A stretch of DNA of 64,000 bases, from contig NZ_JAECMS010000002.1 in assembly GCF_016827595.1 (NCBI RefSeq), positions 186,001 through 250,000 on the forward strand, in the 5' to 3' direction. This document shows, in pieces, positions 17,006 to 25,643 of this stretch; position 1 is the stretch's first letter, and the number at the start of each line of letters is the position of its first letter. Under the pieces are notes generated by a model, which was not told the DNA's origin, ran no database searches, and was given only the letters and a program-made list of their open reading frames with translations. A program made the translations under genes and the position numbers. This DNA comes from Luteirhabdus pelagi. GTDB taxonomy: Bacteria; Bacteroidota; Bacteroidia; Flavobacteriales; Flavobacteriaceae.

Positions 17006-17352
17006 TCAATTTCTGAAATAGAAGCGACTGTTTCTTTGGACCGGGAAGCTTTTAAGGCTTTCAACGTTTGTTTATACCGATATTGTAAGGTTTTATCGGT
17101 AACCTCTTCCGAAGCAAACAGTTTTTCGAACCATTTCTTGGCTTTGGCATATTCACTTTTGAAGTAATAAGCATTTGCCAATTCCTTGTAAATAAATGGA
17201 GTTCCATATCCTTCCTCTTCTACTTGTTCATAGACTTTTACCACGTCAACATGTTTATTGACATCGGTTTTGGAAATCGTAGTTTCTTGTGCAGAAATCG
17301 TCAGGGAGGCGAAGCCGAAACCGACTAACGCGAGGGCTTTTAGGGATTTCAT
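17002..17352 (-). CDS. Small secreted TPR-like protein resembling the N-terminus of PorE/OmpA-TPR proteins
   Basis: A 116-aa protein with a signal peptide (MKSLKALALVGFGFASLTISAQ) and about one and a half TPR-like helical hairpins (VVKVYEQVEEEGYGTPFIYKEL, NAYYFKSEYAKAKKWFEKLF). The wording closely resembles the first repeat of the large TPR-OmpA lipoproteins linked to the flavobacterial type IX secretion system. The OmpA and other domains are absent, and the frame ends cleanly in KETVASISEID. It may be a small adaptor of its own family. Confidence 0.6.
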   Translation of the reverse strand: MKSLKALALVGFGFASLTISAQETTISKTDVNKHVDVVKVYEQVEEEGYGTPFIYKELANAYYFKSEYAKAKKWFEKLFASEEVTDKTLQYRYKQTLKALKASRSKETVASISEID

Positions 17353-17515
17353 AAATAGGGAATAAGGGGTTACAGCATGCTAATGTAAGAATTTTCTTGT
17401 TAATAATTGAAATTCAAACTCTTAAATGTTGCAACGGGTTTGTTACTTCTTCAAAAAAACAAAACCCGCGACAAAAATCTATCACGAGTTCTGTTAAAAT
17501 TTAACCAAAAATGGA

Positions 17516-19258
17516 TTACTTCACTAAAAGCTTTTTGGTTACAGATCCAAAGTTTCCTTTAAAAGTTACAAATAAAGTCCCTTGCCATGCGGCGTTCAAG
17601 GTAAGTGTTAGCGTTCCATTTGCTTCAACCTTTTCAGTAAAGAGTTGCTGACCTAAAATTGAATGCAGCGTAACTTCCAAAGGACCTTCTATATTGCCCA
17701 ATTCAAAACGTACAACATCGGTTGCAGGATTTGGATACGGTCCAACGATATTTTGTGCGGCCCAATCGGAAGTTGCAAGTGATGCCACATTTATGGTCCA
17801 ATACCCATCAGGAGCCACAATAGGTCGCGTCAAACTTTTTCCGGAATTGGCCTCTGCCCAAATGTAATATTCAACATCAACTTCCTCTGAGGGAAGGGTA
17901 AGGTCTGCTGTCCACATATCATCTCCTGCCGCGCTCATTGCAACTTCAGTATACTCCGTAGCACCTGTTTCACGCCAAAAAAGACTTGCTTGTGAAACTC
18001 CGCTGTTATGTCTAATCATTGCTTCTACGGGAATTGTGCTACCTGCATTGCCTTCCTCGATATCGTCATGAACAATCCATAATGGGTCGGCTACCCCAAC
18101 CGTATGCGTTATACAGTGAATAGCGCCCAAGGAACCAATAAGAGGCTCTTCCGATTCATCCACGTCGATTCCAACAATATTATATCCTGGCAGCAATTCC
18201 TGTAGCTGTGCGATAGCTGGCCCATCTACCTCCGGACGGTAAATAGGTAATAATACTGTTCCGTTTACAAAAGTCATATTTGTATAGGTTCGATACCATC
18301 CTCCATTATCAGGATAGTTTCCGGAAGTGCTCGGTGGTGCCGGAATACGTTCAATTTGATACGGTTTCCCAAAAGCAGATTGAAAATTATCCAACACATA
18401 CTGTATGTTTTCTTCAATTTGTGGCCCATCGGCAACGCCCTCGGGATATTCACTTACCAATAGTGTTTCTTCATCCAACAATTTCATGTGCATATCGATA
18501 TGGTGAATTCCATCAAACGGAAGCGTTTCCATTTTGATGTAACGATCTAGCCCCATGTAGGCATTCATAATAGCATCGACTTCTACTTCAGTTTTGGAAC
18601 TAACACCATACGGGTTTCCAGCTTCATTTTCTTCCAACACCAATTCTGAGGCAAAACCAGTTCCTAATCCATCGCTCATATAATTACCCCCAGTATTCAC
18701 AAGATCATTTGTACCCGAATCCGTGCTGTAAAAAGGGATTCCAATATAACTTGCAATCGCAGATGGGATAACATCGTCGTCGGGACGTGGACGGTTGTAA
18801 ATCCAATCTGTTATGGCACGCTGGCCTATATCGTTCTGATAAATGGTATTGGGACCATAATCGCGAATCCAAATGCTATTCGTTTCCTCATCCATAAAAA
18901 TCACATTATCTAGGGAAACGCCATTCGAAGTTAGGTAATTAGAAACATTCGTTTCGTTCTCCGTAATTACGATAACCTTACACTCTTCCACACCTGCTGC
19001 AACTATTTGTCGTAAAATATTAGGATATCCTGGATTCCAACTTACCATAAGGTATTCGATTTCCTCCCACTCAGCTGCCGCCCGAACCGGCATGGATGGT
19101 GGTGGCGTTAAACGTGTACTGGTAAATTGATACTCTGAAACCAAGCCTTTTTCGGCGATGGTCATCCCCTTTGGCAAAACTTGAGGTTCTTGTGCCTGAA
19201 GGGCAAAAACGTTTACTAAAAAAACGAAAACTAGGGAATAGCGTAGGTATTGCATCAT
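17516..19258 (-). CDS. Secreted agmatine/peptidylarginine deiminase-like protein with T9SS tail
   Basis: A 580-aa exported guanidine-modifying enzyme. A signal peptide (residues 1-22) leads to an agmatine deiminase/PPAD-type catalytic domain (about 55-400) containing EEIEYLMVSW, WIRDYGPNT, NTGGNYMSDG, HHIDMHMKLLDE and GAIHCITHTVG, which supply the expected Asp, His, Asp and Cys. An Ig-like segment (about 405-495) and a type IX sorting domain (PYPNPATDVVRFEL to KLLVK) follow. It therefore acts outside the cell, unlike the cytosolic agmatine deiminase. Whether it citrullinates proteins or hydrolyses agmatine cannot be told from sequence. A near -7 box (TATCTTCG) lies at 19276-19283. Confidence 0.85.
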   Translation of the reverse strand: MMQYLRYSLVFVFLVNVFALQAQEPQVLPKGMTIAEKGLVSEYQFTSTRLTPPPSMPVRAAAEWEEIEYLMVSWNPGYPNILRQIVAAGVEECKVIVITENETNVSNYLTSNGVSLDNVIFMDEETNSIWIRDYGPNTIYQNDIGQRAITDWIYNRPRPDDDVIPSAIASYIGIPFYSTDSGTNDLVNTGGNYMSDGLGTGFASELVLEENEAGNPYGVSSKTEVEVDAIMNAYMGLDRYIKMETLPFDGIHHIDMHMKLLDEETLLVSEYPEGVADGPQIEENIQYVLDNFQSAFGKPYQIERIPAPPSTSGNYPDNGGWYRTYTNMTFVNGTVLLPIYRPEVDGPAIAQLQELLPGYNIVGIDVDESEEPLIGSLGAIHCITHTVGVADPLWIVHDDIEEGNAGSTIPVEAMIRHNSGVSQASLFWRETGATEYTEVAMSAAGDDMWTADLTLPSEEVDVEYYIWAEANSGKSLTRPIVAPDGYWTINVASLATSDWAAQNIVGPYPNPATDVVRFELGNIEGPLEVTLHSILGQQLFTEKVEANGTLTLTLNAAWQGTLFVTFKGNFGSVTKKLLVK

Positions 19259-19320
19259 ATTTCAAATTTGAGTCACGAAGATACAGTATTTCAACAAATC
19301 GCTGAAACTATAGCAATGCA

Positions 19321-19962
19321 TTAACATTCAATGAATTGCATAAATTCCGCTCTTGGTATTTCCTTGGCGCCAAATCGTTCTAAATGTTGCGTATATACTT
19401 GACAGTCGATTAGTTTATAGCCTCGATTCAAAAGTTTTTCTACCCAAAAGCAAAAGCCGACCTTGGACGCATCGCTTACTTTTGTAAACATACTTTCACC
19501 ACAAAAAATCTTTTTCTCAGGTAAATCGATGCCATACAATCCACCTACTAATTCATCATCTTTCCAAACTTCAATAGAAACCGCTATCCCTTTTTGGTGA
19601 AGAATTTCATATGCTGAAACCATCTCAGCGGTAATCCAAGTACCTTTTTGTCCTTTTCGCGTGATTTTGGCACATTGTTGAATTACTTCCGAAAAATTTT
19701 GATTGACTGTTATTTTGAAAACTCCGGAGCGAATTGTTTTCTGAAGTGTTTTTGAAATGTGAAGTTCATTTGGAACCAATACCATACGAGGGTCTGGACT
19801 CCACCAAAGGATTGGCTGGCCCTCTTCATACCATGGAAAGATGCCTGAATTGTAAGCTAATTTCAACCGTTCGAGCGACAAATCCCCACCAATAGCCAAT
19901 AGGCCTTCTGCTGAAGCCGAGCGAACGGGTGGAAACCAAAGGTCATCATTCAATAGTACCAT
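19321..19962 (-). CDS. aat: Leucyl/phenylalanyl-tRNA--protein transferase
   Basis: Adds Leu or Phe from tRNA to N-terminal Arg/Lys of proteins, making them N-degrons for ClpAP/ClpS. The 213-aa sequence has the family pattern: FPPVRSASAEGLLAIGGDLSLERL, GIFPWYEEGQPILWWSPDPRMVL, KGTWITAEMVSAYEILHQKG, GLYGIDLPEKKIFCGESMF and LIDCQVYTQHLERFGAKEIPR. It starts 3 nt after the stop of the upstream AtoE-like permease gene and is probably transcribed with it. Confidence 0.95.
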   Translation of the reverse strand: MVLLNDDLWFPPVRSASAEGLLAIGGDLSLERLKLAYNSGIFPWYEEGQPILWWSPDPRMVLVPNELHISKTLQKTIRSGVFKITVNQNFSEVIQQCAKITRKGQKGTWITAEMVSAYEILHQKGIAVSIEVWKDDELVGGLYGIDLPEKKIFCGESMFTKVSDASKVGFCFWVEKLLNRGYKLIDCQVYTQHLERFGAKEIPRAEFMQFIEC

Positions 19963-19965
19963 ACA

Positions 19966-21339
19966 TTACCAAAGTAATAAACCTGTGATAAATACCACAA
20001 TCCCGATACACATCAGCAATAAGGTATACGGTAAAATCTCTCGTGCCTTTAGTTTTGTAATCCCTAATAATGGTAAGGCCCAGAAGGGTTGTAGCATGTT
20101 TGTAATCTGATCGCCATAGGCTAGTGCCATTATCATTTTAGGGATGGAAACGCCCAGTTTTAAGGCCGATTCGATGACGATTGGTCCTTGTACAGCCCAT
20201 TGGCCACCACCACTTGGCACGAAGATATTTACCAAGCCTGCACTGAAAAAGGTAAAGATCGGCAAGGTAGTTTCTGTAGCTACCGAAACAAAGAAATCGG
20301 AAATCTGCACCACCATTCCACTTTCTCGCATGATTCCCATAATTCCAAAATACAAAGGAAATTGTATCAAAATGCCACTGGCTCCTGAGATTGCTTCCTC
20401 CACAGCTCGAAGGTAACTGGCAAAACTTCCATGAAGCAGTAGCCCCAAACCAAGCATAAAGAAATTCAACATATTTGGCGTAATTATGAAATTTGAAATA
20501 TTATCGAAATACTGATACCCAAAGGCGACGAGTATCAACAATCCGAAAAACACCCCAACCCACTTAGAACGGTCGATTCGCTCGGCACCCTTTGCAGGTT
20601 GTTCTTCTTCAACTTCACCTGAATACAGCGGTAAATTGACGGGCGTAGTTGAAACCTTCTTCCCCATTAAAAAGAGAAAGCTAGGCAACAGCACCAATAA
20701 AATTCCAAAAAGCAACAGATTAAAACCGCTAAATATCGTTTCCGAAGAGGGAATTACCACCGGCAATTGCGCCACTAGTGAAGTATCCATTCCCTGCATC
20801 AGACTTGCCAAATGACCTGTTTCCGCAACTTTCAACGGAGCCGAGCCACTCATCCCGCCATGCCAAATCATCAATCCCACATAGCCGGCCGCACCCACTA
20901 AGGGATAGTTGATATTAAAATTACGCACCTGAGCTGCTTCCGCTACTTTTCGCGCCATAATGGCTCCGAAAATAAGTCCGAGTCCCCAATTAAAAAACGA
21001 CACCAACATCGTGGTAACGCTCACCAACAATACAGCGTTGGAAGTATTCGAAACCCCTTTGGTTAAGGTATTGATAAGCCTTGTCATCGGTTTGCTAAGC
21101 ACCAAAATATGGCCCAATACCAAAATCAGCATCATTTGATAGGCGAAGACCAACAGATCGTTATTCCAGATTCCGTTTTCCCACCATGAAAGTATGGCCA
21201 AGGCATGATTTTCTTCAGCTGGAGCGTCGGTAAAAAATAAGGCCAGTAACATGGTCACCAACGTAAGAATTACGGCAATGGCAAATGGAGAAGGTAAAAA
21301 TCTTCGAAAGAGGGTTTCGATGGTCTGGGTGATCTTCAT
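19966..21339 (-). CDS. AtoE-like short-chain fatty acid permease
   Basis: A 457-aa inner-membrane protein of the AtoE family (short-chain fatty acid uptake), with about 11-12 hydrophobic segments. Typical text is FRRFLPSPFAIAVILTLVT at the start, SFFNWGLGLIFGAIMARKVA, GLMIWHGGMSGSAPL, FVPSGGGQWAVQGPIVIE and YGDQITNMLQPFWALPLLGITKLKAREI. Substrate is inferred from family only. It is followed directly by aat; an intrinsic terminator of the upstream DUF3127 gene separates it from that gene. Confidence 0.85.
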   Translation of the reverse strand: MKITQTIETLFRRFLPSPFAIAVILTLVTMLLALFFTDAPAEENHALAILSWWENGIWNNDLLVFAYQMMLILVLGHILVLSKPMTRLINTLTKGVSNTSNAVLLVSVTTMLVSFFNWGLGLIFGAIMARKVAEAAQVRNFNINYPLVGAAGYVGLMIWHGGMSGSAPLKVAETGHLASLMQGMDTSLVAQLPVVIPSSETIFSGFNLLLFGILLVLLPSFLFLMGKKVSTTPVNLPLYSGEVEEEQPAKGAERIDRSKWVGVFFGLLILVAFGYQYFDNISNFIITPNMLNFFMLGLGLLLHGSFASYLRAVEEAISGASGILIQFPLYFGIMGIMRESGMVVQISDFFVSVATETTLPIFTFFSAGLVNIFVPSGGGQWAVQGPIVIESALKLGVSIPKMIMALAYGDQITNMLQPFWALPLLGITKLKAREILPYTLLLMCIGIVVFITGLLLW

Positions 21340-21354
21340 ACAGCTAAAATAGAA

Positions 21355-21383
21355 AAAGCCTGTAGCATACTGCCACAGGCTTT
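21355..21383 (-). terminator. Intrinsic terminator after the DUF3127 gene
   Basis: On the minus strand, AAAGCCTGT and ACAGGCTTT pair across an 11-nt loop, followed by more T residues (TTTTTC). It lies 22 nt after the DUF3127 stop. Confidence 0.75.
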
Positions 21384-21405
21384 CAAAAATAACTTTTTTG
21401 CATCC

Positions 21406-21780
21406 TTAGAACGGAAGGTCGTCGTGATCTTCTTCGTTGAAATCGTTCGCTGGCTCAAATGCATCGGCAGGCGGTACCGGTGGCATATCGTTGGAAACCG
21501 ATTGGTCTATATTCTCGATCCGCCATCCTTGAATAGAGTTGAAATATTTAGTCTCTCCTTGCGGATTGGTCCATTCGCGTCCTCTAAGGTTAATTTGTAT
21601 CTTCACATTCTGACCTACCTGAAAATTATTGAGCAAGTCTGTCTTGTCCTGCACAAATTCGATCATTAGGTGTTGTGGGTATTGTTCTTCTGTGGTTATG
21701 ACCACTTCACGCTTACGGAATCCATTATTTCCGTAGGTTTTGGTCTCATCTATCATCTTGATTTTTCCCTGTACTTCCAT
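21406..21780 (-). CDS. DUF3127 (OB-fold like) protein
   Basis: A 124-aa protein of DUF3127. The body (EVQGKIKMIDETKTYGNNGFRKREVVITTEEQYP... to RGREWTNPQGETKYFNSIQGW) has the beta-strand pattern of an OB fold. The tail is acidic and ends in DDLPF, exactly the style of a single-stranded DNA-binding protein C-terminus. It may bind ssDNA or partner proteins, but no function is established to my knowledge. Single gene, with its own terminator. Confidence 0.8.
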   Translation of the reverse strand: MEVQGKIKMIDETKTYGNNGFRKREVVITTEEQYPQHLMIEFVQDKTDLLNNFQVGQNVKIQINLRGREWTNPQGETKYFNSIQGWRIENIDQSVSNDMPPVPPADAFEPANDFNEEDHDDLPF

Positions 21781-21860
21781 GTTTCGCTGTCTATTATTTT
21801 AAAAGGGTTGAAATATACTAACTCGTATTGGCTCCCCCAACTGAGGGCCTATTATTTTAT

Positions 21861-22742
21861 TCACAATTCTTTGGCAAGCAACAATTTCCATGCGTGTGAA
21901 ATATTTCCCTCGCACAATAATTCTTGGGCTCTCGTATGAAGTTCTTCATCGCTCCCGGAAGCCATCACATACTGTTCGGTCTCTGAAGCGCTGTCGATAA
22001 AATGCTGGATCTCATCCCTTGTCGGAAGTCGTTCCACATTCCCTAACATCCCTAAATCGTTTCCGGTAAGCACCGAACTGTTTCGAATGGAGGCTGGCAA
22101 CGCATCGATGCCCATCCCTAAGCTTCGCAACGGCTTGGGCACTTCAAACATACCGTCTTTGGCACGGCTATACCAATTTCCTCCCATTCGGGCAACGGCA
22201 TCCAATTTTGCGGGATCGATAGTTCCCTTTTCATCTAAAATTGCTTCATCTATGTGCAACTTCACCACTTCGCAGATAACTAAATTTCCTGCACCACCTT
22301 CTTCACCCAAAGCGATGACCTCGTTCACCTTGCATTCAAACTGTGCGGGCGATTCTTTTACGCGTGGAGGTGTAACGACGTCCGATTTAACTTCCGTAAA
22401 ACCAGCCTTGATAAATTCGTTTACACCTTTCGGATATTCGGTGGAGGAAAGCGACATCTGTTGTACCATGCTATGGGTAACAATATTGATAACGACCTCC
22501 TTGGTTTCCAAAACATTCTCCAAAGTATGCTTGGTGGTATTATCACGCACCCTACGTGCAGGTGAAAAAACCATGATAGGTGGATTCGCACTAAAGACAT
22601 TGAAAAAACTATAGGGCGAAAGGTTTACGTTCCCTTCACCATCAACTGTACTGGCAAAGCAAATTGGCCGTGGTGCCACCGCTCCCAGCAAGTAACCATG
22701 CAGTTTTGGAGTGGGCAATTCTCTTGGATCCATTGTTTTCAT
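21861..22742 (-). CDS. Flavin reductase family protein
   Basis: A 293-aa FMN-binding split-barrel protein of the flavin reductase-like family. The fold-defining text is LHGYLLGAVAPRPICFASTVDGEGNVNLSPYSFFNVFSANPP, with FSPARRVRDNTTKHT (phosphate contacts) and SSTEYPKGVNEFIKAG. The enzyme partner is unknown. Three in-frame starts are possible: 22760 lies above the -7 box and is unlikely, 22742 fits the family N-terminus but gives a very short leader, and 22733 would give an 11-nt leader. I list 22742. Confidence 0.85.
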   Translation of the reverse strand: MKTMDPRELPTPKLHGYLLGAVAPRPICFASTVDGEGNVNLSPYSFFNVFSANPPIMVFSPARRVRDNTTKHTLENVLETKEVVINIVTHSMVQQMSLSSTEYPKGVNEFIKAGFTEVKSDVVTPPRVKESPAQFECKVNEVIALGEEGGAGNLVICEVVKLHIDEAILDEKGTIDPAKLDAVARMGGNWYSRAKDGMFEVPKPLRSLGMGIDALPASIRNSSVLTGNDLGMLGNVERLPTRDEIQHFIDSASETEQYVMASGSDEELHTRAQELLCEGNISHAWKLLLAKEL

Positions 22743-22747
22743 ATACA

Positions 22748-22755
22748 CAAAGGTA
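22748..22755 (-). promoter_or_regulatory. -7 promoter element for the flavin reductase gene
   Basis: TACCTTTG on the minus strand is an exact consensus match; predicted transcription start about 22744. Confidence 0.6.
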
Positions 22756-22836
22756 CCCAAACTAGCTGCCTCAAAAAAACGCGAAAAGGCAATAATTTCA
22801 GGAAAATTCCTTTAACTGTTATTAGTAGCAAAATGC

Positions 22837-22844
22837 TACATTTG
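22837..22844 (+). promoter_or_regulatory. -7 promoter element for the sensor kinase gene
   Basis: TACATTTG matches exactly and gives a 15-nt leader to the ATG at 22863. It rules out the in-frame start at 22698 and lies over the ATG at 22833. Confidence 0.65.
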
Positions 22845-22862
22845 ACAAAAACACCTTCCTTT

Positions 22863-24017
22863 ATGTTTAATAGATTGGCCTTTACCCGCTGGTTTTTTAT
22901 TATTTCGGCCCTCGTTATCATTACGCTGATTATTTGGAACAGCTTTGCATTTTTCAATCAGTTGAAGGAGGACGAACGCAGCAAGATGAAGGTTTGGGCC
23001 GCAGCACAAGAAGAGTTGCAAAAGCTAAGCACTGCTGAAAATGCAGTGAGCGAGACCGCCTCGGCTGTCATTCAAAGTAATAATACCACTCCTATGATAA
23101 GTTATAGTCACCTTTCCGGCGACTATAACACTCGAAATATTCCAGATCAACAGATAGATACTCCTGAAAAACTACAGCAACTTATCGAACAGTTTACGAC
23201 CGAATACAAGCCTATTGAAGTGCGGTATGAGGACGAATTACTTCAAACAATCTATTACGGAAATTCAGGCTTGATCAACAAATTGAAGTATTACCCTGCC
23301 GTTCTGATCCTAATTATTCTACTCATTTTTCTAGCGATTTACCTATTCTACCAAACTTCCAAAAGTGCAGAACAGAATAAACTTTGGGCCGGAATGGCAA
23401 AGGAAACCGCCCATCAAATCGGAACACCTTTATCATCGTTGGTGGGTTGGACTGAAATCTTGAAAAATGAGAAGGTCGATCCTGAGTATATAGTTGAAAT
23501 GGAGAAAGACATCGATCGGCTTAAGACGATTACCGAACGTTTTTCGAAAGTGGGAAGTATTCCAGAACTGAAGCGAAAAGATCTAGTTGCTGAAACCAAA
23601 GCTGCGGTGGGTTATTTACAACGACGCAGCAGTAAACTGATTCGTTTTGAGCTTTTGCTCCCCGACGAACCCATTTATGTAGATTTAAACTCACAACTGT
23701 TAGGGTGGACAATTGAAAATCTGGTTAAGAACGGTATCGATGCCATGAAAGGAAAGGGCAGTATAACAGTAGCCATAGAGCAAACGTCGAAAAAGGCGCT
23801 CCTGAGGGTTAGTGATACTGGAAAAGGAATTTCCAAGAGGCATTATAAAAAGGTGTTTGCCCCCGGATATACCACCAAAAAACGCGGCTGGGGATTAGGG
23901 CTTTCGTTGGCAAAACGTATCATTGAAACCTATCATAATGGTCGTATCGGAGTATTAAAAAGCACGGTAGGGGAAGGAACGACAATTGAAATCCAATTAC
24001 GAAAAAGCGATGGCTAA
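22863..24017 (+). CDS. Sensor histidine kinase
   Basis: A 384-aa membrane sensor kinase: helix 1 (about 9-30), a periplasmic sensor of about 115 residues, helix 2 (about 145-165), then the catalytic core. The phospho-acceptor region is MAKETAHQIGTPLSSLVGW, followed by the N box ENLVKNGIDAMKG, G1 DTGKGI, the F-box region VFAPGYTTKKRGWG and G2 GLGLSLAKRI. No response regulator gene is adjacent, so its partner must be elsewhere. The last 8 nt overlap a small zinc-ribbon-like gene, which suggests translational coupling. Confidence 0.92.
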   Translation: MFNRLAFTRWFFIISALVIITLIIWNSFAFFNQLKEDERSKMKVWAAAQEELQKLSTAENAVSETASAVIQSNNTTPMISYSHLSGDYNTRNIPDQQIDTPEKLQQLIEQFTTEYKPIEVRYEDELLQTIYYGNSGLINKLKYYPAVLILIILLIFLAIYLFYQTSKSAEQNKLWAGMAKETAHQIGTPLSSLVGWTEILKNEKVDPEYIVEMEKDIDRLKTITERFSKVGSIPELKRKDLVAETKAAVGYLQRRSSKLIRFELLLPDEPIYVDLNSQLLGWTIENLVKNGIDAMKGKGSITVAIEQTSKKALLRVSDTGKGISKRHYKKVFAPGYTTKKRGWGLGLSLAKRIIETYHNGRIGVLKSTVGEGTTIEIQLRKSDG

Positions 24018-24300
24018 GGAAGTTGAGCATATTTTATTGAAAGCGGAATTAAACAACAACTGTCCTGAATGCTTCGCGACGGATGGATTGGAATTGACCT
24101 TTATGCAGAAAGAAAAACTGACGAAATGGTACCGAAAAGCTTCGCCAGAAATTGGCGAACAATTGATTTGCCATACATGTGGGACAACCCTGTACCCTAT
24201 CCGGTGGACAGAAGATATTGAGCGCGTGTATCAATACCATAAGAAGCGGCTTCGACCCTTATCCTCGAAAATGCGGTTGCGGCTCTTTTCAAAGAAATAA
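24010..24300 (+). CDS. Small CxxC protein coupled to the sensor kinase
   Basis: A 96-aa basic protein with two CxxC pairs (NNNCPECFATDGLEL and LICHTCGTTLYPIRW), probably one zinc ribbon, and a Lys/Arg-rich tail (KKRLRPLSSKMRLRLFSKK). I do not recognise a named family. The ATG at 24010 lies inside the kinase stop region (8-nt overlap), and the frame could be extended to 23986 inside the kinase gene. It may assist or respond to the kinase; that is inference from position only. Confidence 0.65.
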   Translation: MAKEVEHILLKAELNNNCPECFATDGLELTFMQKEKLTKWYRKASPEIGEQLICHTCGTTLYPIRWTEDIERVYQYHKKRLRPLSSKMRLRLFSKK

Positions 24301-24307
24301 ACAAATT

Positions 24308-24739
24308 ATGAAGGGGTTTCAATTAAAATCGACTATCGACTATATGTCCTATTGGAAAGACTATCCAAAAAATGCTCAAAAGCGGCTACAGCAGCTACGT
24401 AAAATAATTATTGAAACTGCCGAAAAATCGGAAGTGGTAGATACCATAGAGGAAACCCTAAAATGGGGCGAAGTAAGCTATGTAACTAAAAAAGGAAGTA
24501 CGATCCGTCTCGATTGGAAGCAAAAAAACCCAGATAAAGTGGCGCTCTATTTTAATTGCAACACCAAACTCATTCCTACTTTTCGGATGGTGTTTCCAAA
24601 AACCTTCGATTATGAAGGTAGCAGAGCGATTGTATTATCCATGGACAAATCATTACCAAAAAAGGAGCTTAAAAGTTGTGTAAAAACGGCTTTGCAATAT
24701 CATAAGGTGAAGCATCTTACCGATTTGGGGATGAACTAA
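24308..24739 (+). CDS. DUF1801 family protein
   Basis: A 143-aa YdhG-like (DUF1801) protein. Landmarks are YMSYWKDYPKNAQKRLQQLRKIIIETA, VDTIEETLKWGEVSYVTKKGSTIRLDWK, YFNCNTKLIPTFRMVFPKTFDYEGSRAIVL and the helical end KSCVKTALQYHKVKHL. Small single-domain proteins of this type are of unknown function. It follows the CxxC gene by 7 nt and is probably part of the kinase operon. A second DUF1801 gene lies at 44831. Confidence 0.8.
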   Translation: MKGFQLKSTIDYMSYWKDYPKNAQKRLQQLRKIIIETAEKSEVVDTIEETLKWGEVSYVTKKGSTIRLDWKQKNPDKVALYFNCNTKLIPTFRMVFPKTFDYEGSRAIVLSMDKSLPKKELKSCVKTALQYHKVKHLTDLGMN

Positions 24740-24779
24740 TCACCTAACTATATTACTTTATTATCTAAAAAATGGTCTC

Positions 24780-25247
24780 ATGGGAAATCTCACTATACAT
24801 CTAGCCAAGCACCTACGTGACATTCACTTCGGGGGCAATTGGACCGATGTAAACCTAAAAGACACGCTGGCTAATGTTTCAATTGAAGAAGCGCAGCAAC
24901 AAGTAAACTCCTGCAATTCGATTCTTACGTTGGTGTATCATATGCAGTATTATATTGAAAAGATAACGCCTGTTTTCGAAGGAAGAGCGCTGCAAGCAAG
25001 CGACAAGGAGAGTTTCACCCATCCTACGATTATGTCAGAGGAAGAATGGAAAGCATTTCAAAGTACCATTTGGAAACGGGTTGAAACATTAGCAAATCAT
25101 ATTGAAGTTTTACCCGAAGCGGCATTATGGAAAGACTTCACCAATGCGAAATACGGTAATTATTATCGGAACATTCAAGGTATCATCGAACATTCCCACT
25201 ATCACCTAGGCCAGATTGTACTTTTGAAAAAGATACTACGTTCGTAG
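24780..25247 (+). CDS. DinB-like four-helix metalloenzyme family protein
   Basis: A 155-aa four-helix protein of the DinB/YfiT-like type. The three metal-ligand histidines of the family correspond to the one in LTLVYHMQYYIEKI near residue 54 and two in IIEHSHYHLGQIVLLKK near 137-141. Members include thiol-dependent transferases; the substrate here is unknown. It starts 40 nt after the DUF1801 gene and runs into the convergent HIT gene with 1 nt between the stops. Confidence 0.78.
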   Translation: MGNLTIHLAKHLRDIHFGGNWTDVNLKDTLANVSIEEAQQQVNSCNSILTLVYHMQYYIEKITPVFEGRALQASDKESFTHPTIMSEEEWKAFQSTIWKRVETLANHIEVLPEAALWKDFTNAKYGNYYRNIQGIIEHSHYHLGQIVLLKKILRS

Positions 25248-25248
25248 C

Positions 25249-25641
25249 TTACTGAAGCTTTTGCCGAATCTCGGCCGCCAATTCCGCCATTTCATCATCC
25301 GTCATGGAAACCTTGGAGGAAAAATCCATATCATCCATACTGTTCAGTGGAATGAGATGTACATGAACATGTGGCACTTCCAATCCGATAACCGCCATTC
25401 CCACGCGATTACAGTCAACTGTTTTTTCAAGTGCCTTCGCCACTCTTCTGCTAAACTGCATGAGCTGTAGATACATATGTTCACCAAGGTCGAAAAGTTT
25501 ATCTACCTCTTCCTTCGGAACACAAAGGGCATGCCCTTTCGCATTTGGGTTAATATCTAAAAAAGCGATGAAATTTTCGTCTTCCGCTACTTTATGGCAG
25601 GGAATATCACCATTTATAATTTTTGTAAAAATCGATGCCAT
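25249..25641 (-). CDS. HIT family nucleotide hydrolase/transferase
   Basis: A 130-aa histidine triad protein. The catalytic signature HVHVHLIPL is at about residues 93-101, with IFTKIINGDIPCHKVAEDENFIAFLDINPNAKGHALCVPKEEVD at the N-terminus. Likely hydrolyses adenosine phosphoramidates or similar nucleotides; exact substrate unknown. It starts 2 nt after greA and is almost certainly co-transcribed with it. Confidence 0.92.
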   Translation of the reverse strand: MASIFTKIINGDIPCHKVAEDENFIAFLDINPNAKGHALCVPKEEVDKLFDLGEHMYLQLMQFSRRVAKALEKTVDCNRVGMAVIGLEVPHVHVHLIPLNSMDDMDFSSKVSMTDDEMAELAAEIRQKLQ

Positions 25642-25643
25642 AC

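Noticed and set aside
22831-22846. 14-bp identity AAAATGCTACATTT shared with 47182-47195
   Set aside because: A match of this length is expected by chance several times in 64 kb, and both merely contain a -7-like box.
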